Below are positions 1 to 7,762 of a stretch of 29,675 nucleotides of DNA, one piece after another. Within the stretch, counting starts at the first letter, position 1. The number at the start of each line of letters is the position of its first letter. The position numbers and the translations under genes are program-made. Under the pieces are notes generated by a model that searched no databases, had not been told where the DNA came from, and worked only from the letters and a program-made list of their open reading frames with translations. Origin of the DNA: Scatosoma sp964504025 (lineage in GTDB: Bacteria; Bacillota; Clostridia; Christensenellales; Borkfalkiaceae); the NCBI GenBank assembly GCA_964504025.1, contig CAZDCO010000012.1, positions 1-29,675 on the forward strand. The letters are read 5' to 3'.

Positions 1-1
1 C

Positions 2-718
2 AGCGGCGTCGGCAAATCGCTCACGACGGCCCTGCTGGCGTCGTTGGCGCACAAACAGGGCAAATCGGTGGGGATTATGGACGCCGATATCACGGGCCCG
101 TCCATTCCGCACATGTTCGGCGTGCACGATCGCGCGACGGGCAGCGAGGAGGGAATCGACACCGTTTTATCCCCGTCGGGTATGCAAATGATGTCCATGA
201 ACTTGTTGTTGGACGAAGAAACGACGCCCGTCGTTTGGCGCGGTATGGTCATTTCGGGTACGGTAATGCAGTTTTGGACGGACGTCGTTTGGAAAGATCT
301 CGACTTGCTGTTCATCGATATGCCGCCGGGAACGGGCGACGTACCTTTGACGGTATTCCAAAGTATTCCCATTGCAGGGATCGTCATCGTAACCACGCCG
401 CAGGATCTCGTCAAGATGGTCGTGGAAAAGGCGGTCAATATGGCGAATATCATGGGCGTACCCGTCTTGGGCTTGGTAGAGAATATGAGTTATCTTTCCT
501 GCCCCGATTGCGGTAAAAAAATCGAAGTGTTCGGCGCGAGCAAAGCAGCTAATATCGCCGCGGAATACGGTATTCCGTCTACGGCGCGCATGCCGTTAGA
601 CGCGCAAATCGCACGGCTTGCCGACGAGGGTAGGATAGAAGATTACGACGGAAGCGCGTTGCAAGACGTGTTGTCGGTGATCGAACGCGCGCAACAGCCG
701 AGCATAGACGAAGCGTAA
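2..718 (+). CDS. mrp: Mrp/NBP35-family Fe-S cluster carrier ATPase, 5'-truncated by the window edge
   Basis: The reading frame is open from base 2, so the gene begins upstream. The visible part starts inside the P-loop (SGVGKS), followed by the deviant-Walker partner strand IMDADITGPSIP, the MPPGTGD switch-like motif, and a C-terminal CPDC pair (about residues 167 and 170 of the visible part). This order is diagnostic of the Mrp/ApbC/NBP35 P-loop ATPases, which bind a bridging 4Fe-4S cluster through a CxxC and pass it to apoproteins in the cytosol. The residue before GVGKS is Ser where most members have Gly (KGGVGKS); the rest of the loop lies outside the window. The internal TTG at 44 is not the start. 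The following gene is 28 bases downstream, so the two may be co-transcribed. Family is certain; which apoproteins it serves cannot be told. Confidence 0.93.
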   Translation, partial: SGVGKSLTTALLASLAHKQGKSVGIMDADITGPSIPHMFGVHDRATGSEEGIDTVLSPSGMQMMSMNLLLDEETTPVVWRGMVISGTVMQFWTDVVWKDLDLLFIDMPPGTGDVPLTVFQSIPIAGIVIVTTPQDLVKMVVEKAVNMANIMGVPVLGLVENMSYLSCPDCGKKIEVFGASKAANIAAEYGIPSTARMPLDAQIARLADEGRIEDYDGSALQDVLSVIERAQQPSIDEA

Positions 719-746
719 GAACTGTATCGACGGGGAGAAACGGAGT

Positions 747-1763
747 ATGGGCTACGCAAAAAAGCGAGAGAAAGCCATAAAGAAAAAGCGGATAGCGTAT
801 TTGATCGTCAGCGCGGTAGTCGTGCTTGCAATCGCCGTTTTGGTAACGCTGTCCTTCGTGTTCAGCGCGCCGGAATGGAAGTACCGCGTCGCGTTACCGA
901 AAGTTTCATCGCGCGGCGAGAACGAACTCCGTATCCATTATCTCGACGTGGGACAGGGCGACGCCACGCTGATAGAACTCCCCGACGGCAAAGTGATGCT
1001 GATCGACGGCGGCAACGGCGAAGAGGAAACCAATTGCACGGTACTGCGGTATTTGAACGCGTTGAAAATTCAAACGATCGACTATCTCGTGGCAACGCAC
1101 GCCGACAAGGACCATTGCGGCGGCTTGGCGGAGGTGGTGCGGTATAAAGAGGTAAAGTGCGCCTACCTGCCTACGCTGCAAGGCAACGTGGACGATAGCG
1201 CGTACGCTGCGTACGCCGCACTCACCTACGAGTTGGCGAGGAAATCTTGCGAAAGCAAACTCTCCGATCGCCTGATCGACCTCAGCGTAACGGACGGCGC
1301 GACGCCCTACGCTTTGATGTTTTTATATCCCTACCATTACGAAGTGGCGGTTTCGGGGGAGGCGAACCTCTCCGAAAACAACGTTTCGGCGGTGATTTGG
1401 TTAGATTATCACGGCACGAGCGCGATTTTCGCGGGCGATATTAGTAGCACGGTGGAGGATAAACTGATCGAAGACGCCGAGTTGGGCTTGTTGGAAGGCG
1501 TGGAGTTGCGCGCTACGGAGCTTGTGAAAGCGGCGCATCACGGCAGCAATTCGTCTACGTCTGACGCGTGGTTGACCTATTTGCACGCGAAAGACGCGAT
1601 CGTTTCTTGCGGTGTGGGTAATCTGTACGGACATCCTGCGCAGGAGCTTTTGACGCGGTTGTCGGCGCACGGCGTAACGACCTATCGCACGGACGCCAAC
1701 GGCACGATCGTCGCGACGATTGCCGCGGACGGAAAATACACGGTGCGATCGCGCGGAAAGTAA
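747..1763 (+). CDS. Membrane-anchored ComEC/Rec2-like metallo-beta-lactamase-fold protein
   Basis: 338 residues. A lysine-rich N-terminus is followed by one hydrophobic segment at about 17-40, so the protein is probably anchored with the catalytic domain outside. The rest is a metallo-beta-lactamase fold of the ComEC C-terminal type: YLDVGQGDA, LIDGG, the metal-binding HADKDHCGG (118-126), the AGDIS strand and a late HHGS (264-267). In ComEC this domain is a nuclease next to a DNA channel; here there is no channel (Competence) domain, so DNA uptake should not be inferred. Stand-alone versions are common in Clostridia and mostly uncharacterised. ATG at 747 has a GGGGAG SD at 732-737. The substrate is unknown; a phosphodiester is plausible from the family. 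Confidence 0.85.
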   Translation: MGYAKKREKAIKKKRIAYLIVSAVVVLAIAVLVTLSFVFSAPEWKYRVALPKVSSRGENELRIHYLDVGQGDATLIELPDGKVMLIDGGNGEEETNCTVLRYLNALKIQTIDYLVATHADKDHCGGLAEVVRYKEVKCAYLPTLQGNVDDSAYAAYAALTYELARKSCESKLSDRLIDLSVTDGATPYALMFLYPYHYEVAVSGEANLSENNVSAVIWLDYHGTSAIFAGDISSTVEDKLIEDAELGLLEGVELRATELVKAAHHGSNSSTSDAWLTYLHAKDAIVSCGVGNLYGHPAQELLTRLSAHGVTTYRTDANGTIVATIAADGKYTVRSRGK

Positions 1764-1776
1764 TCTACTTTTCCGC
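1753..1776 (+). terminator. Weak hairpin over the stop of the MBL-fold gene
   Basis: A 10-base arm (1753-1762) pairs with 1766-1776 with one bulged T and a 3-base loop, overlapping the stop codon. No T-run follows, so it is only a possible terminator or mRNA 3'-end stabiliser. Confidence 0.3.
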
Positions 1777-1816
1777 ATAATTTCACCGTATTTTCACGGT
1801 AATATGAAGAAAAATT

Positions 1817-1825
1817 TGCTATAAT
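1817..1825 (+). promoter_or_regulatory. Extended -10 promoter for the ecfA-ecfT-truA operon
   Basis: TGCTATAAT gives a perfect -10 hexamer (1820-1825) with the TGn extension. No good -35 lies 16-18 bases upstream, which fits an extended -10 promoter. It would give a leader of about 33 bases before the ATG at 1865. Confidence 0.7.
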
Positions 1826-1864
1826 ATACGAGAAAGGATATTTATCTAAGCACGGTAAGATAAA

Positions 1865-3748
1865 ATGACGGCATTAGAATTCAAAAACGTACGGTTTTCC
1901 TATACGACGGAAGAGGTAGACGCAAACGATTTGTTTGCGTCCGCTTCGTCGTTTGCGTTAAACGGTATCGATTTATCGGTGGCGGAGGGAGAATTCGTCG
2001 CCGTATTAGGGCATAACGGCAGCGGTAAATCTACGCTGGCGCGTTTGGCGAACGGTTTGCTTTCGCCTTGCGAAGGAGAAATCTCCGTGCTGGGTATGTC
2101 CGCGTCGGACGAAAAGAATTTGTTTGAAATTCGTAAAAACGTCGGGATCGTCTTTCAAAACCCCGACAATCAGACGGTGGCTTCCATCGTCGAAGACGAC
2201 GTGGCGTTCGGCCCTGAAAACGTGGGCTTGCCCCGTGCGGAAATCGGAGAACGCATTTCGTTCGCGTTGCAAGCAGTCGGCATGGAAAAATATCGCCACG
2301 CGACGACGTCCCGTTTGTCGGGCGGACAAAAACAACGCGTCGCCATTGCAGGCGTACTGGCGTTGAAACCGAAGATTATGATTTTGGACGAGGCGACGGC
2401 AATGCTCGATCCTCGCGGGCGAAAGGAAGTCGTGGAAGTCGTGAAGAAGTTAAACCGCGACGAGGGAATCACCGTGCTTCTCATCACCCACTTTCCCGAA
2501 GAGGCGTTGCTCGCCGATCGCGCGGTAGTGATGAATCAAGGAAAAATCGTGATGCAGGGCAAACCGAAAGAGGTGCTCGCGCATGCGGACGAATTGCGCG
2601 GCAGCGGCTTAGTCGCTCCCCGTTCTATCCGCATTTGCCGCGCGTTACAGCGTTGCGGCGTACCCGTTGCCGACGCGTTTACGGAAACGGAACTCGCCGA
2701 AGAAATCGCTACGGCGGCGAATAAAACTTCCTCTCTCGTCCTGCCGCAAAAGACGGAAAACGCGGAGAGTACGTACGCCGACGAATCGTCGGGGCGCGTC
2801 GATTGCGAAAATTTGTCGTACATCTATAACCCGTCGTCGCCCTTTGAAACGTTCGCGCTCAACGGCGTCGATTTACGCGTGGAGAGCGGCTCGTTTTTCG
2901 GTGTGTTGGGGCATACGGGTAGCGGAAAATCTACCTTCGTGCAGCATTTGAACGGCTTGTTAAAATTGCCTACGGCGGAGAAAAAGTATAAACCCCGTCG
3001 GCTGAAAAAAGGGGAAGAACCTCCGAAAAATACGGTGCTGACGGTCAACGGCTTCGACTTAACGGATAAATTGACTGATTTCAAGGCGCTTCGTCAAAAG
3101 GTGGGCATGGTATTTCAATATCCCGAATATCAGTTGTTCGCCGAAACGGTGTTCGAGGACGTGGCGTTCGGCTTGCGTAACTACGCGCCGTCCGCAACGG
3201 AAGAAGAAGTAACCGAGGCGGTGCGCGAGGCGTTGGAAACGGTGGGCTTGTCTTTCGAGGAGTATAAAAACCGTTCCCCGTTCGAGTTGTCGGGCGGACA
3301 AAAACGCCGCGTGGCGATTGCAGGCGTAATCGTTACCAAACCTGAAATTCTCGTGTTGGACGAGCCTGCGGCAGGGTTAGATCCCTTGGGCAAAGAAGAA
3401 GTGATGCGGTTGTTGCATACCATTCGCGCCAAGTGGTGCAAAACGGTGATTATCGTATCGCACGATATGGACGAGATTGCGGAAAATTGCACGTCGGCGG
3501 CGATTTTTGCGGACGGAAAAGTGTTGGCGACGGGTACGCCCAAGCATCTCTTTTCAAACGGCGAAACGTTACGGGCGGCGGCGTTGGACGTGCCTTTTAC
3601 GGCAAAGACGGCGGCGGAGCTTCGCAAAGAGGGGCTGCAAATCGATTGCGACTTCACCGTGGACGACTTCGTCTATCAAACGGTAAAATATTTGCAAACG
3701 ACGGGGGCAGGTACGAGAATATCGACGGAGGATAAGAACGATGCGTGA
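1865..3748 (+). CDS. ecfA: Fused ECF transporter ATPase, EcfA1 and EcfA2 in one chain
   Basis: 627 residues with two complete ABC ATPase domains. Domain 1: Walker A GHNGSGKST (about 49-57), signature LSGGQKQR (about 151-158), Walker B ending LDEATAMLDP, the Glu-Ala-Thr form usual for EcfA1. Domain 2: Walker A GHTGSGKST (about 349-357), signature LSGGQKRR (475-482), Walker B LVLDEPAAGLDP as in EcfA2. Each domain looks intact. They are joined by a linker of roughly 50-60 residues after about 265. Domain 2 has a basic insertion after its Walker A helix (around 367-390, with KKYKPRRLKKGEEPPK). In most Bacillota EcfA1 and EcfA2 are separate proteins forming a heterodimer that powers vitamin and metal uptake through EcfT and exchangeable S components. 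The ORF overlaps ecfT by 8 bases. The SD before ATG 1865 is weak. Confidence 0.95.
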   Translation: MTALEFKNVRFSYTTEEVDANDLFASASSFALNGIDLSVAEGEFVAVLGHNGSGKSTLARLANGLLSPCEGEISVLGMSASDEKNLFEIRKNVGIVFQNPDNQTVASIVEDDVAFGPENVGLPRAEIGERISFALQAVGMEKYRHATTSRLSGGQKQRVAIAGVLALKPKIMILDEATAMLDPRGRKEVVEVVKKLNRDEGITVLLITHFPEEALLADRAVVMNQGKIVMQGKPKEVLAHADELRGSGLVAPRSIRICRALQRCGVPVADAFTETELAEEIATAANKTSSLVLPQKTENAESTYADESSGRVDCENLSYIYNPSSPFETFALNGVDLRVESGSFFGVLGHTGSGKSTFVQHLNGLLKLPTAEKKYKPRRLKKGEEPPKNTVLTVNGFDLTDKLTDFKALRQKVGMVFQYPEYQLFAETVFEDVAFGLRNYAPSATEEEVTEAVREALETVGLSFEEYKNRSPFELSGGQKRRVAIAGVIVTKPEILVLDEPAAGLDPLGKEEVMRLLHTIRAKWCKTVIIVSHDMDEIAENCTSAAIFADGKVLATGTPKHLFSNGETLRAAALDVPFTAKTAAELRKEGLQIDCDFTVDDFVYQTVKYLQTTGAGTRISTEDKNDA

Positions 3749-4547
3749 CGTTTCTTTCGGACAGTATTATCCTTCCGACTCCTTCGTGCATAGGTGCGAT
3801 CCGAGGACGAAGATCGTCTTTTTGATCGTATATATCGTCGCTGTATTTTTGGCGAACAGCTTTTACGCGTTGGGCGCGTTGGCGGCAGTGTTCCTCTTGA
3901 TCGCGTGCTTTTCGGGCGTGCCGTTGAAGAGTTTGCTTCGTTCGGTGAAAGCCGTATTGTTCTTGTTGCTGTTCACGGCGGTTTTGAATTTGTTTTTCCA
4001 TACGGGACAAACGCCCCTTTGGGAGGGCTGTATCGTTACTTACGAAAGCGTATATTTCACCGTGTTTTTGGCGGTACGCCTCTTCCTGTTGGTGCTTTCT
4101 TCCTCGCTCTTGACGTTGACGACGACGCCCGTCGCTTTGACGGACGGTATCGAAAGTCTGCTCACGCCGTTGAAATGGATTCGTTTCCCCGTACACGAGT
4201 TGGCGTTGATTATGTCGATCGCGCTTCGGTTTATCCCCATTCTCACCGACGAAACGGGACGAATCATGAACGCGCAACGGGCACGCGGTGCCGACTTTGA
4301 AAGCGGCGGCTTGATCCAACGGATAAAGGCGGTTTTGCCCGTCCTCATTCCCTTGTTGATCAGTGCCTTCCGTCGCGCAGACGAGTTGGGCGACGCGATG
4401 GACGCGCGTTGCTATTCGGGTAGTAAAGTGCGGACGAAGTATAAAAAATTGACGTTCGGCTGGCGCGACGGTGTGGCGTTGATCTTGTTGTTGGCGTGCT
4501 TGGGCGGCGTAATCGTCTTGCGCGCGTACGTTCCGGCGATCGTATAA
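3741..4547 (+). CDS. ecfT: ECF transporter transmembrane coupling subunit EcfT
   Basis: 268 residues with hydrophobic segments at about 24-56, 70-86, 104-128, 151-168 and 243-263. The conserved cytoplasmic coupling motifs are visible: Ala-Arg-Gly at 181-183 (AQRARGADF) and a second at 222-224 that reads Ala-Arg-Cys (MDARCYSG) rather than Ala-Arg-Gly. These helices dock into the ATPases, so the partner is the fused EcfA encoded just upstream. The start at 3741 lies inside the end of ecfA (8-base overlap) with GGAGG at 3725-3729, indicating translational coupling. Together with EcfA it forms the energy module shared by many S components; one such S component is encoded at 27816. I believe the Cys variant of the second motif is not rare in Bacillota, but could not check. 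Confidence 0.95.
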   Translation: MRDVSFGQYYPSDSFVHRCDPRTKIVFLIVYIVAVFLANSFYALGALAAVFLLIACFSGVPLKSLLRSVKAVLFLLLFTAVLNLFFHTGQTPLWEGCIVTYESVYFTVFLAVRLFLLVLSSSLLTLTTTPVALTDGIESLLTPLKWIRFPVHELALIMSIALRFIPILTDETGRIMNAQRARGADFESGGLIQRIKAVLPVLIPLLISAFRRADELGDAMDARCYSGSKVRTKYKKLTFGWRDGVALILLLACLGGVIVLRAYVPAIV

Positions 4548-4567
4548 TCGCGAATGGGAGAAAAACT

Positions 4568-5317
4568 ATGCGGTACGTGTTGAAAATTGCATACGACGGA
4601 ACGGAGTACGCAGGCTGGCAACGGCAAAGCAATGCCGTATCCGTACAAGAAAAAATGGAAGACGCCGTACTCGCGGCGTTGGGCGCGCAACTGCGCGTTA
4701 CGGCGAGCGGCAGAACGGACGCAGGCGTGCACGCCGCAGGACAAGTGTGCCATTTCGATCTCGATTGCACCGTGCCTGCGGATAAAATGCCCGATTGTCT
4801 CAATCGTTTTTTACCGCCCGATATTCGGGTTTTGGAAGGTTGGCAGGCAAGCGACGGATTCGATTCTAACCGCAGCGCGAAGCGTAAAACGTATAAATAT
4901 TCTTTATACGTCGGTCGGCGCGATATGCCGCTGAAAGAACGGTACGCCGTGCGCTTGGAAGAGGCGGCAAGTTTGGACGTCTTACGGGAAAATGCCAAGT
5001 TGTTCGAGGGCGAACACGATTTCAAGGCGTTTTGCGCGTCCGGTTCGTCGGTAAAAACGACCGTTCGCACCGTCTATTCTGTGCGCGTGGAAGAATCGCA
5101 GTCGTACGGCGGCAGGAATATCGACGTATACGTAACAGGAAACGGCTTTTTGTATAATATGGTTCGCACCCTCGTCGGCGAATTGCTCGCGCTGTCGGAC
5201 GGCAAGAAGAGCGCGGACGATTTGCACCTTGCCTACGAAACGGGACGGCGCGATTTGTTGGCAAAAACGATGCCTGCAAAAGGACTTACGCTGGTAAACG
5301 TGGAGTACGGCGAATAA
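4568..5317 (+). CDS. truA: tRNA pseudouridine(38-40) synthase TruA
   Basis: 249 residues when started at ATG 4568, which has GGGAG at 4556-4560; the frame is open further upstream into ecfT but those residues do not belong to the family. The N-terminus (YVLKIAYDGTEYAGWQRQ) and the catalytic loop SGRTDAGVHA with Asp51 are characteristic, as are the second half motifs FNRFLPPDIR-like, RTVY and the late GNGFLYNMVR. TruA isomerises uridines 38, 39 and 40 in the tRNA anticodon arm. Length is normal. The gene follows ecfT by 20 bases; ecfA-ecfT-truA is a widely conserved order in Bacillota, which supports the identity of all three. Confidence 0.97.
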   Translation: MRYVLKIAYDGTEYAGWQRQSNAVSVQEKMEDAVLAALGAQLRVTASGRTDAGVHAAGQVCHFDLDCTVPADKMPDCLNRFLPPDIRVLEGWQASDGFDSNRSAKRKTYKYSLYVGRRDMPLKERYAVRLEEAASLDVLRENAKLFEGEHDFKAFCASGSSVKTTVRTVYSVRVEESQSYGGRNIDVYVTGNGFLYNMVRTLVGELLALSDGKKSADDLHLAYETGRRDLLAKTMPAKGLTLVNVEYGE

Positions 5318-5346
5318 CTCAGGAGAAAAATTACGTACAGGTAACT

Positions 5347-6246
5347 ATGGAAATATACAATTTTTATCAAAGCATAAGCACGATGTTGAACGATTTATTG
5401 TTTCAAAGCGACGTTACGGCTGCGCGCGTATGGGGCTTGATCGCGGCGATCGCACTTTGGCTCGTGTTCTTCGTGTTGCAAGGGATCGGTTTATACCGTA
5501 TGGCGAAAAATAGGGGAATGTCCCGTTGCGGACTTGCGTTCGTGCCCTTTGCCAACGTTTGGCTGATGGGTAAGCTCGCAGGTAAATGTGAAGTATTCGG
5601 ACACCCCGTAAAACGGGTAGGGCTGTGGACGATGATTTTGCAAATCGTGGTAACGGCGTTTGCCGCCGTGTGTATCGCCGCCGAAATGTATTTGTATACC
5701 GTGCACGGCGTACCGAATATCCAAGACGGTTTGCAAACTCCCTTTTGGGGGTTGACGGGCTTCGACGGTACGATTGAGAAATTCTACACGTTGGCGAGCT
5801 TGATCTATTCTATCCCCGTGCTTCTTTATCAAATTTTCGTGATGATCTTGATGATGGGCTTGTTGCGGCAATACACGCAAAAGCACTATTCGTTGTTGTC
5901 GACACTCACGCTCTTCTTCCCCGTAGTGCGCTACGTCGCGATTTTTGCGTTGCGGAATCGGAAAGCGGTGGACTTCGAGGCGTATATGCGCGCTCGTCGC
6001 GAGGCGTATATCCGTCGTCAACAGCAATACGGCAATTCGTACGGTAATCCGTACGGCAATCCCTACCGCCCGTACGGGTACGGTAATCCCTATCAAAACC
6101 CGAACGGGAACGGCGGCGCGTACGCGCAACCGCCGCAACAAACCCCTCCCGAAGAGCCGTTTGCCGAGTTCGGAACGGGGAAAAATACGAACGCCACCGA
6201 CGATGAAAAGGGCAACGGCGGAGAGGACGACGGATTTTTCCGTTAA
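5347..6246 (+). CDS. Uncharacterised polytopic membrane protein with a Tyr-Gly-Asn-Pro repeat tail
   Basis: 299 residues, no function recognised. Hydrophobic segments lie at about 28-50, 93-115, 150-173 and 182-203. Between the first two is a charged stretch with MAKNRG and LAFVPFANVWLMGKLAGKCEVFG, a pattern I associate with hypothetical membrane proteins common in Clostridia. After the last segment comes an Arg/Tyr-rich helix (about 213-227), a low-complexity tail of YGNPYGNPY type repeats (228-259), then Pro/Gln and acidic Asn/Asp/Glu-rich residues to the end. The tail is probably cytosolic, given the Arg-rich helix after the membrane segment, but topology is not proven. It sits 29 bases after truA. 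The SD is weak: a good AGGAG at 5321-5325 is 21 bases from the ATG. Confidence 0.8.
   Translation: MEIYNFYQSISTMLNDLLFQSDVTAARVWGLIAAIALWLVFFVLQGIGLYRMAKNRGMSRCGLAFVPFANVWLMGKLAGKCEVFGHPVKRVGLWTMILQIVVTAFAAVCIAAEMYLYTVHGVPNIQDGLQTPFWGLTGFDGTIEKFYTLASLIYSIPVLLYQIFVMILMMGLLRQYTQKHYSLLSTLTLFFPVVRYVAIFALRNRKAVDFEAYMRARREAYIRRQQQYGNSYGNPYGNPYRPYGYGNPYQNPNGNGGAYAQPPQQTPPEEPFAEFGTGKNTNATDDEKGNGGEDDGFFR
6028..6090 (+). repeat. 12-base tandem repeat within the membrane protein gene
   Basis: Near-identical 12-mers of the form TACGGYAATCCS occur at 6028-6039, 6040-6051, 6052-6063 and 6079-6090, encoding Tyr-Gly-Asn-(Pro/Ser). The unit differs by one or two bases between copies, so it could vary in number by slippage. 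Confidence 0.8.
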
Positions 6247-6271
6247 AAGTAAATATCGATTGAAAAGAAAG

Positions 6272-6312
6272 GACGGAAAATAAGGAAAACTTATACGTTT
6301 CCGTCTTTTTTT
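6272..6312 (+). terminator. Rho-independent terminator of the ecf-truA operon
   Basis: GACGGAAA (6272-6279) pairs with TTTCCGTC (6298-6305), with an inner ATAAG/CTTAT stem (6280-6284 with 6290-6294) and a GAAAA loop, followed by seven Ts (6306-6312). A strong intrinsic terminator, 26 bases after the stop at 6246. Confidence 0.88.
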
Positions 6313-6334
6313 ACGTAAATTTACCTTGAAACGG

Positions 6335-6363
6335 TTTACAGCTTTTTCGTTGTGTGCTATAAT
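6335..6363 (+). promoter_or_regulatory. Promoter of the mnmE operon
   Basis: TTTACA (6335-6340), a 17-base spacer and TATAAT (6358-6363) with a TGn extension at 6355-6357. It begins just after the preceding terminator and reads towards mnmE at 6408, probably driving the genes up to 15424. Confidence 0.88.
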
Positions 6364-6407
6364 ATAGTAGAAGTATAATCGTACGTTATACATAAGAGGT
6401 TGAGTGT

Positions 6408-7748
6408 ATGTTAGAAGATAACGTAGCGGCGATTGCCACGCCGCCGGGAAAGGGCGGAGTCGCCATCATTCGTATCAGCGGTAAAAGTCCGTTGCAAATC
6501 GCGGAAAAAATGTTTAAGCCCACGGGAAAGACGCCCGTGAGCGATTTTCAGCCGTATAAAATGTATCCCGGGCATATCGACGGGGGCAATTTTACCGATT
6601 TCGGGCTGTGCGTCTACTTCAAAGCCCCTGCCAGCTATACGGGCGAAGATATCGTCGAGTTTCATTGCCACGGCGGCGAGAACGTCGCGCGCGGTATCTT
6701 GCGCCAAACGTTTGCCCACGGCGCAAAGAGCGCGGGTCGCGGCGAGTTTACCAAACGCGCGTTCTTAAACGGCAAACTTTCCCTGTCTTCCGCTGAGGGC
6801 GTGGCGAATATGATCAACGGCGAATCGGACGCCGAAGTCAAGGCAGGTTATTTGCTGTATAGCGAACGCCTCACCCGTTTGGTGCGCGAGTTGCAGGACG
6901 ATTTAACGACGATGCTTGCAGGAATAGACGTTTCCGTCGATTATCCCGAAGAGGACGTCGAAGAACAGCACGTGGAAGAGTTGGCGGTGGCGTTGCAACC
7001 CGTTCGCGAACGGATAGCGAAGCTTTTGGAAAGTTACGCGACGGGCAAGAAGATTAAATCGGGCGTAACGGTAGCCATTTGCGGTAAGCCGAACACGGGC
7101 AAGAGTTCCTTGCTCAACAAATTGCTCGGTTACGAAAAGGCGATCGTTTCCAACGTCGCAGGTACGACGCGCGACGCCGTCGAGGGCGTTTTGGAAATCA
7201 ACGGTAGAAAATTCAACGTGTACGATACGGCAGGTATGCGCGAGAGCGGCGACGCGATCGAGGCGATCGGTATCGAACGCGCCGAAGCGATCGTACGCGC
7301 TGCGGACGTCGTGGTATTCGTTGCCGATCTCGTCGGCGGAATCGACGAAGAGGACGCGCGGATCTTGGATATGGTCAAGGATAAACCTCTCATCAAAGTG
7401 TTGAACAAATGGGATATTACCAACGACGAAACGCCCACCGACGCGGACGTGCATACTTCGGCGGTAACGGGCGAGGGAATCGTAAAACTCAAACAGCTTT
7501 TACACGAGAAGAGTTTTACCGATCGTAGCGAGGATGCGGCGTTCTTGATCGAACAGCGGCACTACGACGCGTTGCTCCGCGCCAAAGAGAGTATCGAAAA
7601 GGCGATTCGCGCCTGTGCGAGCGAACCGCTCGATTTGATCGGTATCGACGTCAAGGCGGCGTGGGACGCGCTGGGTGAAATTACGGGTGAAACGGCTACG
7701 GAAGCCATTATCGAAGAGATATTCGCAAAGTTTTGCGTGGGAAAATAA
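6408..7748 (+). CDS. mnmE: tRNA modification GTPase MnmE
   Basis: 446 residues, normal length. The N-terminal folate-binding domain begins DNVAAIATPPGKGGVAIIRISG; a central helical region surrounds an inserted G domain with G1 GKPNTGKS (226-233), G2 GTTRD (252-256), G3 DTAG (273-276) and G4 NKWD (333-336). The chain ends in CVGK (Cys443), the C-terminal Cys-x-Gly-Lys signature of the family. With MnmG (not in the window) it makes the 5-(carboxymethyl)aminomethyl group on wobble uridine 34 of certain tRNAs. SD AAGAGG lies at 6394-6399. It is the first gene of an operon of eight closely spaced genes. Confidence 0.97.
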   Translation: MLEDNVAAIATPPGKGGVAIIRISGKSPLQIAEKMFKPTGKTPVSDFQPYKMYPGHIDGGNFTDFGLCVYFKAPASYTGEDIVEFHCHGGENVARGILRQTFAHGAKSAGRGEFTKRAFLNGKLSLSSAEGVANMINGESDAEVKAGYLLYSERLTRLVRELQDDLTTMLAGIDVSVDYPEEDVEEQHVEELAVALQPVRERIAKLLESYATGKKIKSGVTVAICGKPNTGKSSLLNKLLGYEKAIVSNVAGTTRDAVEGVLEINGRKFNVYDTAGMRESGDAIEAIGIERAEAIVRAADVVVFVADLVGGIDEEDARILDMVKDKPLIKVLNKWDITNDETPTDADVHTSAVTGEGIVKLKQLLHEKSFTDRSEDAAFLIEQRHYDALLRAKESIEKAIRACASEPLDLIGIDVKAAWDALGEITGETATEAIIEEIFAKFCVGK

Positions 7749-7762
7749 GACGGGAGGAGAGC

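Noticed and set aside
4496..4567. Upstream start for truA inside ecfT
   Set aside because: The added residues are not TruA-like; ATG 4568 has an SD and starts exactly at the conserved N-terminus.
6028..6090. CRISPR-like repeats
   Set aside because: The 12-base units are contiguous, without spacers, and encode an in-frame peptide repeat in a membrane protein.
5491..6393. A long open frame of 300 codons on the minus strand opposite the repeat-tailed membrane protein
   Set aside because: It runs antisense to a better-supported gene, contains no recognisable domain, is rich in Arg/His/Gln as expected from the complement of this codon usage, and crosses the terminator and the mnmE promoter.
7733..7762. 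Upstream TTG start for the LysR-type regulator
   Set aside because: It lies inside mnmE with no SD, whereas ATG 7763 has GGGAGGA at ideal spacing and begins at the family's normal N-terminus.
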